This document shows, one piece after another, positions 49,272 through 60,694 of a DNA stretch of 64,000 nucleotides; position 1 is the stretch's first letter; every line of letters starts with the position of its first letter. The position numbers and the translations under genes are program-made. The DNA comes from Glandiceps talaboti (Eukaryota; Hemichordata; Enteropneusta; Spengelidae): positions 2,367,501 through 2,431,500 of the forward strand of contig NC_135566.1 in NCBI RefSeq assembly GCF_964340395.1. The letters are read 5' to 3'. The notes under the pieces are model-generated. The model ran no database searches and was not told the origin of the DNA. It was given only the letters and a program-made list of their open reading frames with translations.

Positions 49272-49279
49272 AACAGAAG

Positions 49280-49417
49280 ATGAGCGAGTCACATATTAAT
49301 TCTAATAACCAATATAGTCGATCTAATAAAATGGAAGAAAATAAAATGAAATTGAACGATACTCTCTGTTCATATTTCAAATTCGATTATTTGTCATCAA
49401 GGGAATTGTTGCTGTAG
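49280..49417 (+). other. Doubtful 45-codon ORF in the Lim1 intron
   Basis: An ATG frame begins MSESHINSNNQYSRSNKMEE, continues with a Lys/Asn-rich stretch and ends FDYLSSRELLL before TAG (49415-49417). The composition is hydrophilic and protein-like with no low-complexity repeat, and an X-box match lies directly upstream. It is antisense to Lim1. No family is recognised, and ORFs of this size are frequent by chance. Confidence 0.2.
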
Positions 49418-50674
49418 TATTCAAGTCATGTATATCACGTGTTACAAGTCTGGTAAGTTTACTCACATACGTGTTCTTTTTATTGTTTCATTGCTTATTC
49501 ATCTAGATGTCAAAAAAAAGAAAATACACCAAAGGTTGGCTGCGAATTTTAAAAAGCACATATGTTGTCCATTCTAAACGGAAAATGTACCAGATGTGAC
49601 GCACAGAGAAAACACGAGCTATTGCTAAAATAAATAAGAGAACTCGTTGTTATGCTTGATATTTCAAAATTGTGTGATCAATTTCAAAATAGAGCCCTTT
49701 TGACAAAATTTGCACTGGTTTATAAACATTAAATTCATTGCTGTGTAGCAAAGGGAAAACCGACAAATACCGGAAGTTTCATCAGATACACGATGCCTTG
49801 GTGTGAGAAGGGGCGTAGTTTGATGGTTTTGCTGACTTCTCTTTCGATGACTCATTCTTCTTTTTCATTTTCATTTTTGGTGTTGATAATTTACAATTTG
49901 GCTTTTATTTTATTTTTTCAACAACTGATACGTCACATGACTAAAAACTCAATTGACAACATATCCAGCAACTGGCATACGTACCTGGATTGCCAATTGT
50001 CAAAATGGTGCACGTGTTTTCCAACGTACTCTTGCAGCGAGACATTTTTAATATCTTTATTATGAGTGTAAAAGCAACCAGCTCACCTTTATACAGTCTT
50101 AATTTCAAGTATTTCAGATATTAAAATATACTATGAATGCAATTTTTTCTCTCTAAAAGTAAATAGGAATACGTTATTTACGTAAATTAATTCGAGCTGT
50201 GAAGGAATAAAGTCAAGCGGAAGATTATATGAGAAGTCAGTAATGCAGAGCGGTGTATATTATTATGCTTGCTTATAGTGTAACCTAAATCGAGAAACAA
50301 TGGCATTTGTTCTGGGCGAGATGCATGTTAATGAGGGTACATGTTAGAATCAACGAAAAAATGACACGTCCCGTGGGTTTGTTCGGATTTCTGACCTTTA
50401 TAAGAGGAGCTAACAGAAAGATTACGATAGCTGCAAGTCCATAAGCTTCTTGAAGACGGCGGTTTCTTTGTAAGGCCACCAAATCCAATCGATTAACAGA
50501 AACTAACATTTCAAACACTCCGTGTAGTCCTTCTTGAAATGATGAAGATTGAAAAGTTTACTCTCTGGGTAGTCTGATAAACAAACTATATTTCACTTTT
50601 CGCCGGAAGATAGTGTGAAACCTTTAACGTTCATATGTGATACAGTATATTTTCTGCGCCAACGGAGTGCGTGA

Positions 50675-50682
50675 TGACGTCA
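50675..50682. promoter_or_regulatory. CRE palindrome next to a CCAAT motif
   Basis: TGACGTCA in the context GATGACGTCAGTC is followed 10 bases later by TGACCAATCAAAC (a CCAAT box). The combination is typical of promoters and enhancers. It lies within the Lim1 intron, 9.8 kb from the homeodomain exon. No transcript is recognised. Confidence 0.4.
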
Positions 50683-51858
50683 GTCGAATTGACCAATCAA
50701 ACAAACGTATTTACCTTACCTATCTAGATCTCGATCAGGTCGAGGAAGTTCGTATACTCACGAAAGCTGTTTGGTGGAAATCACTGATATAGCGTTCCTT
50801 TATTTATTTTTTACTGTTGGATACTTTGCTCATCCGATAGGTGTCCTGAAAGGGTGAGATTGTGACCAACCCACTTTTTGAACTCATAGACTAAGAATTT
50901 ATAGTCCAACATTAAGCCGACTTATTTCTCCTTGTTGGCAATTCAGAACATTTGTAAATAGCTGCGACATCATTCCGATTCGTGTTTATTTGTTTTATTT
51001 ACGCCTCTAAAAATGAACAAATACACTGACGTGACTAGAATAGTACTAGGATCAATCGCACAACAATTTCTTGAGAATTAATCAACGCCTACTTAAGGAG
51101 TCCTATGACACGAGACACGGCGATGTCGGCGTCTTTTCAAGTATGTAACCCCATGAGCTTGTGATCATCGGGCAGAACTATCGAAGCAATCGCGGTGACC
51201 ACATTCCGTGTATATGGTACAAAAGTCCGTGTACTTCATTAGTTGTGTTTAAATATAAGCACTTTGCCAGTCTTCAGTTCCGCCGCTCTAGCTGAAAACG
51301 CTGAGCAATGATGTAGAACGGGGTAATGGCAATTTCATTGTGTCAGCCCAACATTCGCTACGCCTACTTGTTTTGCTAGGGAAACTTTACGACACCGCCA
51401 GGACTTCACCAAAGAAAGGCACCAATTTTTAAAATGTAAAAAATATTGATCGTTTATTTTAAACCCACATCCCTTCTACAATCCACACGGTTTTTAATCC
51501 ATTCACATTAACCATTAAATGTGTCGTACCTGCATTTTTCTCGAATGCACAATGATGAATCGACAATGCTTTCAATGTAAAATTCGCCTTGAAACATGTA
51601 GTACTTTTCATATGTGTACTGTACACGGTTGAATGAAACAAGACAAAAATAACATACTTTAAGTTTATTTTGTATTTGTTTCTAGCTCATATAGTTTAAA
51701 CTTCTGGGTCGTATCAACTTTATCTACTGATCTTATAATATAGATGGAATGAGGGGAGAACAAGAAAAAGGGAAGGGGAAGACGAAGCGAGAGAAGGGTT
51801 TCGAGAATGGCACACACATCCAGGGAAAGGTAGAATAGAGAGAACGAAGGGGGAAAAT

Positions 51859-51868
51859 GGGGGGGGGG
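51859..51868. repeat. lim1: G10 homopolymer in a purine-rich segment
   Basis: Ten Gs close a purine-rich stretch (about 51747-51868, largely GGGA/GAAG). It could form triplex or G-quadruplex-like structures. It is intronic. Confidence 0.7.
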
Positions 51869-52791
51869 TGTACATACATCGGGAGTGGGATGTGGTAGTC
51901 TAGTGCTATTCTTTATCGAATCTTAAGATTTCTCTCAGAGATGATTCGACACCATGTTGTCATCCAGACTAAGGGTGGGTAGAATCTCTTTTAAGTATAT
52001 CTTTGAATCCCATCCTCCGGACAACCCTTTCTAGATATAAACTATATAGACAGTCTTAATTGAAAGGTTACGAAGTCCAACCATTCATGTTATTCAGCCA
52101 TTGATTAGAAGTCACTTCACTTGTTGTTATTTTTCTGGAAGGTATGGAAATCAATGGCTGCTGAATGACTTTTGTGAAAGGGCAGACCACAACGACGTTG
52201 TCTTTACAATCAATTCCATTCATCTATTCGGAACCATTGGATCAATGTATATACTAAGTGATCGATCTATATCTCGGTAGCTGTACGTATTTGATATTGG
52301 CAATAATGTATATTCACCGACAGCCTGCTCTTTTCGCTAGAAAACCATGCTAACATGTGGTTCTTTTTTGTTACATTTTGTTTGTCATTGTATTGTTTAT
52401 TTGTTCAGTTTTAGTGGTTAAGTTAGAATTGTTTAGTATGCGAAATGCTGGCAGAAAACGCTATTTAAATATTTCATAATTAAAGATAACGCATAATAGA
52501 AGAGGGCCAGACCAAAATATACCAGCATTTAAATTACTGAATTTGGTTATTCACATCAGATTCGTTGTAAAAATAGATACAATTTATGAATATTATAAAG
52601 AAAAAGTCAGCCACACTGCAAAAATCGTAACTGATTTTGGTCACGTGTAATGTATAGAGGGTTTACTCCATAATATAAACATTTAGAATACGTTACATAC
52701 ATTATGTTTGCATATTTCGAATAGAAATCATGATAACCTATAAAAATGCACATGACAATCTATAGAAAAAATTCCTTGTTAAGGCAAAGCA

Positions 52792-53206
52792 ATGGCTAGC
52801 TTAAGAAATGAAGAGTTTAGTACTCCATACGTATTGGATATGGATATTGACAATAGCCAGAAGGATTTCTAACAATTGGGTGAGTGTTATATATCGGCGA
52901 TCGTGTTATTACTTCTTCTGCAAACCGTTCTACAATATTGTAGAACTCGATGAGTTTGTAACAACTGACACAGCTATGAATTGGGAACGTATTGCACGGC
53001 TACGGTTGATGTACGTTTGGTGTCTGTATGACCGGTTTCATCACGGTAAAGTGAACAAATACATTCCCTCTGTACAATGGTTGGAGAGTTTGGTGACAGA
53101 GAGAGACCGAATGGTTACACTGTCTCGATTTAATGCCAGAGTGACAGATCACGCAAACGGACGGAGTTTACTGTATGTTCCACTGTGGATTGTAAAGGGC
53201 ACTTAA
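52792..53206 (+). other. Two overlapping doubtful ORFs in different frames
   Basis: An ATG in a good context (GCAATGG) at 52792 opens 26 codons (MASLRNEEFSTPYVLDMDID, then NSQKDF) and stops at TAA 52870-52872. In another frame an ATG at 52808 opens 132 codons to TAA at 53204-53206. The latter includes VELDEFVTTDTAMNWERI and YIPSVQWLESLVTERDRM, which look protein-like. Together they could be a frameshifted fragment of a decayed mobile-element gene, or chance ORFs. I recognise no transposase motif. It lies antisense in the Lim1 intron. Confidence 0.2.
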
Positions 53207-55223
53207 AAAATCATGATCTGTCATGAATATTCATTGCATGAAACAGTCCAGGCGGAAAACTGTGACAACAGAAAGGGGTGGCAAGCGGTTTGCTTTTGAT
53301 GAAAATAGGGAATTTAAGGTGTGCTTTTCACGGTGAATAGCTAGGCAAAGAAAAAATCTTCACGTACACCACTGTCTGTGTTTAACAGAATTTTACTAGA
53401 CGTAAATATGAGAGGGAGAAATAAGACGTGGGTTTTGAAATTGCAGTGAAATTTCGCTGTTCAATTCATTCATGTGTTTTGAGAAGGTGGGCTAACCGTG
53501 TCAGTGACTCACACTAGTAACATTGTGTTGCATGTGAGTGTCCAAAGGGCCAGCGTTTTCCAACACAGTGCGCTTTTTGTTCCATTGGAACAAAACCACT
53601 GAATGATTATCAGCTCTGTGCAAATACTGACGGAGCTATTTTACTCCAAAGTTCGCAACAACAATCGGATGCCGAGGCGATTCACACGGATGAAAAGCTG
53701 CTCTTCTTCAGCGAGTATAAGCTTCGGCTAAAGCAAACAACCCCTTTTGTTCGGGGGCACTGAGTTGCATTACCTATTCAAAATGGTTTAAGTACCTCTT
53801 GCAGAAGAAAGAGAAAAGAGAGACGCCGGGTACTATCGCATTAATAGTATTAAGGGGATACTCATACCCAGCATTAAGGAGTTGGTTCAACAATTGTCCA
53901 CTACAAACACAACTTTTTTCAGAGACAGCAAATCGTTTACAGCAAAAGAAAACCCGTAAATGATTTCATAGACGGTTGTGACAGAGATTACTTATGTATA
54001 CACTTAACTTCAAAGTGAATTCAAAATTCGATTGTTTATTGAAAAGACAAATCTCTTAGAAACAGCAATTATGCACGACCCCAAAGTAATACAAAAGAAG
54101 ACCACTTTACCTATACGCTTTGATCAATAACTAGCTAACACTCCGTAACAGAGGCCTTCCACGAGAGGCACTTTATCTGGATATCGCTACGATGATTTAG
54201 AAACAGTGATTTCTGGAGCGTCAGAACGGCTACTTCTCACGCCGATTGCACAAAGATAACAGTTGCCAGGGTAACAAGGAGAAAACGTCACTGTATCAAA
54301 TCCTCCAAACGCGTCTGGGTGTAGGTTGAGCAAACTTCCTGTGCGTGCCGATTGAACAGTAAGAGTGTTTAGATAGGTTGTAGATGCTGTAACACTTAAC
54401 CACTCGTGAGAGTATGTAAACACATTGTAAAGATACTGTTTGTTGTAATAATTTAAGTAAGGGTTTCGAAGCATTGAAAGATCGGTGTAATCAGAGAGTA
54501 CCTGCAGCCAACCAAGTCAACGGTAGGCTGTGATGCTGTAAATACAGTTTCATGTTAGCAAAGAATGCTTTACTTTCAAGTTGTGTGAACTTTCGTCTAA
54601 CGTTGGCCGCCCTTCCTTAAGTAAACACAGAGCAATTATTTAGCAATAAATCTATTTAATTTGCTTTTATTTCACTCGACATGTGCTATATTGATTTCAA
54701 ATCAAAACATCAGAAATTGATGCTCTTCTACAGTTATTTCACACTCTGTAAAAGCGACCATATTAAAAAAATAGACCCTCCATTTTTCCACGCTATTGTA
54801 ATAAATCTTTGACTTTATAAGTAAATTTATAACACATACTTATTACTTTAATAATGTAGTCATTTATATTCTTATTTTGGAGTGGACAATTTGTTTATTT
54901 GGCCCCCTTTGCTAAAAATCGCATTTGGGCGAAGTTAAGTTCACATATTTCGAGGGGGAAACTTACAATCTAAATAGCACTGAACCCAGCTGATAATGAC
55001 TCACGTTTAAGACATTACATTTTGTACAAGCAAGTAGCATATATACTATTGACTCGGAGTAAGTTCTATGTGGATTTCATTATATGTAATTTCCACTGAC
55101 CAGCAGTATTTCATCATTTTGCATCGTCGCAAACAACGGCCTGTTTTACGGCAACGTTCTTAACGTTCTCCATTTCGAAACGTAGTGGTAGAAATAATAA
55201 CTCTGGTTTGCGAAAATGTCATT

Positions 55224-55268
<45 letters not shown>

Positions 55269-55282
55269 GTTTGTTTGTTTGT
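55224..55282. repeat. GTT / GTTT microsatellite
   Basis: About 14 GTT units followed by GTTT units. The poly-Leu ORF over it is an artefact. Confidence 0.95.
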
Positions 55283-56337
55283 TGTTTGGGTATTCATTGT
55301 TTTAACTAAAAATAAAATCGTCACCCAACATTCACAAGCTGAAGTTGCTATGAAATCATGGCACCTTATAGCCCTGCTGTCTTCGGAGGTTGACGGGTGT
55401 TAATGGTAAAATACGTTATTTCCAAATGAGCGTTTTGCGTCCAAAACTCTCCAGTCTGAAAGGTGCCGTTTTGCCGACTTTAACTGTGATATATTGCTGT
55501 ATACTCTAAGGGAAAGAAAATGTGTTGGACACGCTCAGTACTAGGTGGACAAGTTCATTTAACAGATGAAGTGTCAAATTCTAGTATATGTCTGTGAATA
55601 AAAATAGAACTTGAAAGAGAAAGTTACAGGAGCAGAACTGGTGTTGGTTAGAGATCGGAAACCCCAAATGAGTTTTCTAAAGAGCGTTTTGATATTCATC
55701 GGAGTAATTGACCAATGTAGGGGGAACTATTTACAGACAAATTAAGACGAAGTGGTTACCATGGTTATATCTCCATTTAAGGTGTTCTACTCACGACAGT
55801 CTCGATTACAGCAATCTATGCTTTTACAAATATATAGATAGGTGCTTTCTGAAAGTGTCTTAAAGACAAGAAGATGATCAATAGGTACTTGTAATGAACA
55901 GAAAATAATGAAGGCTGGATAAAGGACAAGCTAACGTCGAACAAAGGGGTTGTAGATAGCTAGGTATATGGCCTTGGTAAACACCGTGGGAAGGGAGCGA
56001 TAATATCACCGACCACCGTGCATGTTAGGTAGGTAGTTGTGAAAAACTGGACGTGAGTAATGTGTATGCCCAGGGAGAAAATAAAGTATTGAAACAATGA
56101 AATAGAATAATTATTTTCTGACAATCCATTTACAAGATAGCATTAATGAAAATTAAATGATGACAGGTTATCTTTCGATGGTACGAACGCCCTTACACTG
56201 TGTCAATAAGGATGTCCGGTCTCTTAACGTTGTGGAAATCGTTCCAGGAAAAGGTGTGTCAATTTCTCCTACTACATGTCTATTTCAATGATGGGGACGA
56301 TCCATCCATGCCAACAGTACTAGCATTATGGATCTAT

Positions 56338-56338
56338 G

Positions 56339-56372
<34 letters not shown>

Positions 56373-56691
56373 TGTATGTATGTATGTATGTATGTATGTA
56401 TGTATGTATGTATGTATGTATGTATGTATGTATGTATGTATGTATGTATGTATGTATGTATGTATGTATGTATGTATGTATGTATGTATGTATGTATGTA
56501 TGTATGTATGTGAGTGTGTGTGTGTGTGTGAGAGTGTGTGTGTGTATTATTTATTTATTTATTACATCCCTTTTGTATCAAGGACAATTAAAATGCATAC
56601 ACTACTAAAAAAGACAAATAGAAACATATACAGGAACAAACAAAACAAAACAAAACAAAACAAAACAAAACAAAACAAAACAAAACAAACT
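56338..56691. repeat. ATGT, TG, TTTA and AAAAC microsatellite cluster
   Basis: About 43 near-perfect ATGT units (56340-56512) run into TG repeats (to about 56546) and four TTTA units. After a short spacer come about ten AAAAC pentamers (56637-56691). The 167-codon plus-strand ORF across the cluster is an artefact. Confidence 0.95.
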
Positions 56692-57036
56692 AAAGTGAGG
56701 TAAGAAGATTGATAAAAACGAAAAAAAATACCCTTCCAATGTTGGTTGTCAGAAAATCTAACCGCTAAACTATTCTACATTACTTTTAACAAAACATTTT
56801 CTCTTTTCAATTGCCTCAATAAGGTATTGTTTTATAAGTTTGTCTATTTGTTTACTTATAGACTCATTGTAGTGTTTCGTATTATCTCCTATAGTAGTTC
56901 TTTCCCTTGTTTAAAATCTTGATATATTGTTGAGTAATAATTCTTTTGTTCCTTTCAATAAGATCTGTCGTTGTGTAGAATGGCTTTCACATGTAAAAAG
57001 AAAGTGTTCATCTATCTGTCTGTGTCTGTATCTGCG

Positions 57037-57155
57037 TCTGTCTGTGTTTGTTTGTTTGTTTGTTTGTCTGTCTGTCTGTCTGTCTGTTTGTTTGTTTGTT
57101 TGTGTGTGTGTGTATGTCTGTCTGTGTGTCTGAGTGTATGTCTGTCTGTCTGTAT
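57037..57155. repeat. GTTT / TGTC / GT compound microsatellite
   Basis: Alternating GTTT, GTCT and GT units for about 115 bases. Val/Cys/Leu ORFs over it are shadows. Confidence 0.9.
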
Positions 57156-58062
57156 ATGGGCTTGCGATTCATATGTACAACCATTTATTTGTATTTTCTG
57201 AGGGGACATACAGAATCATGATTTGAGCCGCTACATGGCCATTTCCCCCTCCTCTTCAAGAAACCTTACCTTATTAAGATATTGAATTACAGCTATTACG
57301 TTTAGTCTCGGGTATAGCGACCATTTTAATATAGTACATAACACCTACTAAATGTCAGATATTACTCGACTTTCTATAAGCAAATTTGAGACCGGAGATA
57401 GCACCTGTCTTTTGTGTATGTGTTCTGATAGGTGAGACAATTTGAAATCTACCTACGTCCCAAATGAGTGTAAATGCAAACATCAATTGTAATGCCTTTG
57501 CCTGGTTGTACAGAAATTCTAAATGTCATTCCGTGTATGTGTATATGTTAAAGTAGGCGAAACGTATCGGAAGCTAAACATTCGTGTTCCTATCATTCCA
57601 TTTGTACAACAGAGTATTAAAGGAGATTCTGAGCTGACCAAGTTAGACATTCTGCATTTCACGAATTGAGAATACTTGTATATGGCAACAAAATTAATCT
57701 GTGTACGGTGACTCAAGCATCACAGTGGAGGGACATAACATTATTACTACACCACTGCTACCACATAAATTACAATGATTGAACTATGTTCACATGGGAA
57801 GCTGTTCGGCAACATGGTTAAAGTATACTCGGACTAAAATCTCTTGCTGGTATAATAAATATTGCATTTTATTTTATGATCTTTGCGTACTCAATCGAGG
57901 ATAGGGATACGGGTATGGTACACACATAAATTATACAGTTATGAATATTTATTGTTAACTTTGATAGCCCCTCAACGGTATTATATTAATAACTTAAACC
58001 GAGCCTGAAATTTATTGTAGTGCGAACATGGTTCTATGGAGCTTGAGCAATTGTATTAAATC

Positions 58063-58081
58063 ATATGTGTGTGTGTGTGTG
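58063..58081. repeat. Short GT repeat
   Basis: About nine GT units within the Lim1 intron. Confidence 0.85.
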
Positions 58082-60507
58082 AACATGGAAATAAAAAATT
58101 ATCCTTTATACAAAATATTACCGAATTTAAAACGTTTTTAACATTGTCCACTTATAAGGCGTAAACCAATATGTGGTTCTGATTAAATTCAATTTTAAAA
58201 TAGATGGGGTAGGTAGATTTTTTTATTTTATTTTATCATATTTGTTTTCCATGTGTGATATTTTAGTTCAGGATTTCCATTGTTTTCAAAATGGTCTGTT
58301 ATTTATTTCTTCCTATCAGATGTACAGCCATTACAGATTGGAAGAATAGTTTTATATTGTCTTTTTAAGTTGATGTCAGTTTCCGCACCCACTATTTCTC
58401 GTGAGACTTTGTGATTTTATTATTTTTTTCTCCAATACGCAAAAAAAGTTTAGGGTCGGCGTGAAAATCTAGGTGGGGTCGGGTAATCGGAACCAAACAA
58501 CTTTTTTTTTGTTTGGCCTAATCTCACAACTATAATGCAAGAAGAAATATTTAAGGTTCGTGGGGTTTTTTCGTGTTTTTTGTCACCACTGTTTACTTTT
58601 CCTTTTATCTTGTTTTTAATATTCGTGATGTTCCTGAAAAAAGTAGACTTTGTTTGACATCAGACATCTTCAAACTCTTTATACTACATCGTACCGTTCT
58701 TGTCTTAAGCTTACTGTACTCCTCGCATATCCAAGCTTAGTGTGATGTTTGTATCCATTTGAAATATTAGAACATTTAGGGCGAACTATACTTTAATACT
58801 AGCAGTGTAGGATTTCAGCCTTTTTATCCTCAAGTCAAAATACTTTCCAATATTTCACATTTGTACTGTATATTGTCGATACAATGTCAATCCCTGAAGT
58901 CAAATGCATACTAATTTTCGATGTGCTGTGGCATGCTACCCAGCGAGTGTGCCTGAGAGTTTCTTCGTATACTGCCCAGCAGATCAAACTAATAAGCTTT
59001 AAAAGTCCACTTAAGCACACAGCTGTCCCAGGCTGTACAGATGTTATGCTGTCATCATAGTCTCGGAGACTTCAACGTACTTGCACCTCTTCAGGCATAT
59101 CACTTTTGGTCGATACATTTTTTTCTAAGTTCGATCTTTGAGAAACAAACGAGGCCCAGATAGAGGAAAGTGAGTTTTGCAAACACGTTGACTAGTGTAT
59201 AAAAGTAGTATTATACGTTCAGATATAGTATTACTACCAGCAAATGTCCTCAAAATTAATTATTCTCTTTATTCATTTTTGATTAAATCGTCAACTGTCC
59301 TTCTTACACACCATGCATAATTAGGCAGTAAGAACCTATCACTGACAACCTACGACAAAGGGCAAATTTATGGCTCAGGTATATGGCATGTTTTATGGGA
59401 ACGTTTCCGAAAAAATGAAGTACTTTTTTTCTAAAGAATTCAAATATATAGACTTATTACATGTGTGAATGGACGGGTGTATATGCTTTCTATATGAGGA
59501 CTTCTCTCTACACATAAGAAAAAAATAAAACGTGGGAGTATTTTCATGATTTTTGGAGATTGCTGGAGGATTGAAACCCTTTTACGAGTTTGTTCTTTAA
59601 TATCTAGACAATCAGTACTCGATGCCGCAATATATTCCACAGAAAGTTCATCAATATTGTACATTTCCTGGTAATCTGGTTGTGATAGTCATACATTGAC
59701 CTTTGACCCGTGAGGTCAAAGCGGCCTAAATGCCAAACTACAAAATTCAGTTTTCTCAAAACATCTTACATTACAATAATAAGCTGTATTAAAAGTTGAA
59801 ATGACGTTTTTTTGACGTTTGTTGTGTTTTTTTTCTGTATAAAAGTATGACCTTTATTGCTGGAAGCGTGAACCCCATAGGCATGGCTGTATGCAAAGCC
59901 GCATGGCGCATTGTGTTAAAAAAGTTATTGTATTTGAGATGATGTATTTAGTTGTTTAGTAAATGTATACGCTTTTGAGTTATTTTATACACTTATACCA
60001 TATAGTGATTCACCAATACCTGCAAGATAGATTTTCTAATTCTCCTCTAATATAGTAGTTGCCACATAACGGTTGTACACTAACTTGCCAATGTTCTGTA
60101 ATTTGTATGCTTACTTCGTCATATCCAGACCCCAAAAGTTATTTTCTCCTAAAAATTATATTTAAGTGGTACTTGCACACCTTGATATATATAACGATTC
60201 CCGAATTATTTTTTTTTTTTAAATTTGTTGTACATATTAAAATTCAATAATGTTATACAATGGAGCTCTATATTTCATCCCCCTTTTCTTCAACTTTTTG
60301 TGATATTTCCCACTTTCAAATTGAATCATAGGGTCCAACTCGATGGTATAACATTGCTATACATATCCATATGTTATTTCAATTAATATGTTGGCACACC
60401 GTGAACTTAATTTTTCGACGTGTATGTTTGGATTGATAAATGTTTACAGTATACTGTGGTGTCACGTTTTTTTTCTATAAACAAATACGTATAAACAAAG
60501 CATTTAC

Positions 60508-60694
60508 CTGGTGAATAATTGAATCCTGGATTGCCCATCATATCAGGACTATTTTCGATATCATATGGTCCTCCTATTGCAGTTCTTAACGCTCTCATTC
60601 TTCTGGGGTTTCTGAAAAAATGATGCCGTCTTGCTCCGAGGGCGCTGAGTTGTTTCATTCGACGTTCTTTCGACCTTCTGTTTTGAAACCAAAC
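60508..60694 (-). CDS. lim1: Lim1 (Lhx1/5-type) exon with homeodomain helix 3
   Basis: On the minus strand the acceptor GGTCTACAG precedes 60694 and the donor GTAAAT follows 60508. The 187-base exon opens in phase 0 with [16 protein letters not shown], the recognition helix and end of a homeodomain, and continues [20 protein letters not shown]. That extension, nearly identical to the vertebrate Lhx1/Lhx5 sequence (RRHAFFRSPRRMR), is diagnostic of the Lim1 group among LIM-homeodomain proteins. The Asn of WFQNRR is the invariant DNA-contacting residue. The exon boundary directly before VWFQNRR is the usual position in Lim1 genes. The rest reads [16 protein letters not shown] and ends one base into a GAA codon completed at 45294. 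The homeodomain front and both LIM domains are not present up to base 64000. Confidence 0.97.

Larger units (their letters stand above)
45295..60507 (-). other. lim1: Lim1 intron of 15.2 kb
   Basis: This intron separates the homeodomain-helix-3 exon from the terminal exon. The junctions agree in phase (one base of the codon upstream, two downstream), so no exon is required between them. It holds GAT arrays (46068-46266), TGTC (46631-46676), ATGT/ATGC (47177-47341), a GTT array (55224-55282), a 210-base ATGT/TG block and AAAAC pentamers (56338-56691), a GTTT/GTCT block (57037-57155), a G10 run (51859-51868), one CRE (50675), an X-box match (49258), and doubtful ORFs (49280-49417, 52792-53206). 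Enhancers may lie here, but none can be proven from sequence alone. Confidence 0.8.

Noticed and set aside
52741-52900. First exon with donor GTGAGT at 52880
   Set aside because: The frame with the best start codon stops before the donor, so the exon would not be coding in that frame.
56200-56703. 167-codon plus-strand ORF
   Set aside because: It is mostly the ATGT, TG and AAAAC microsatellites read as protein.
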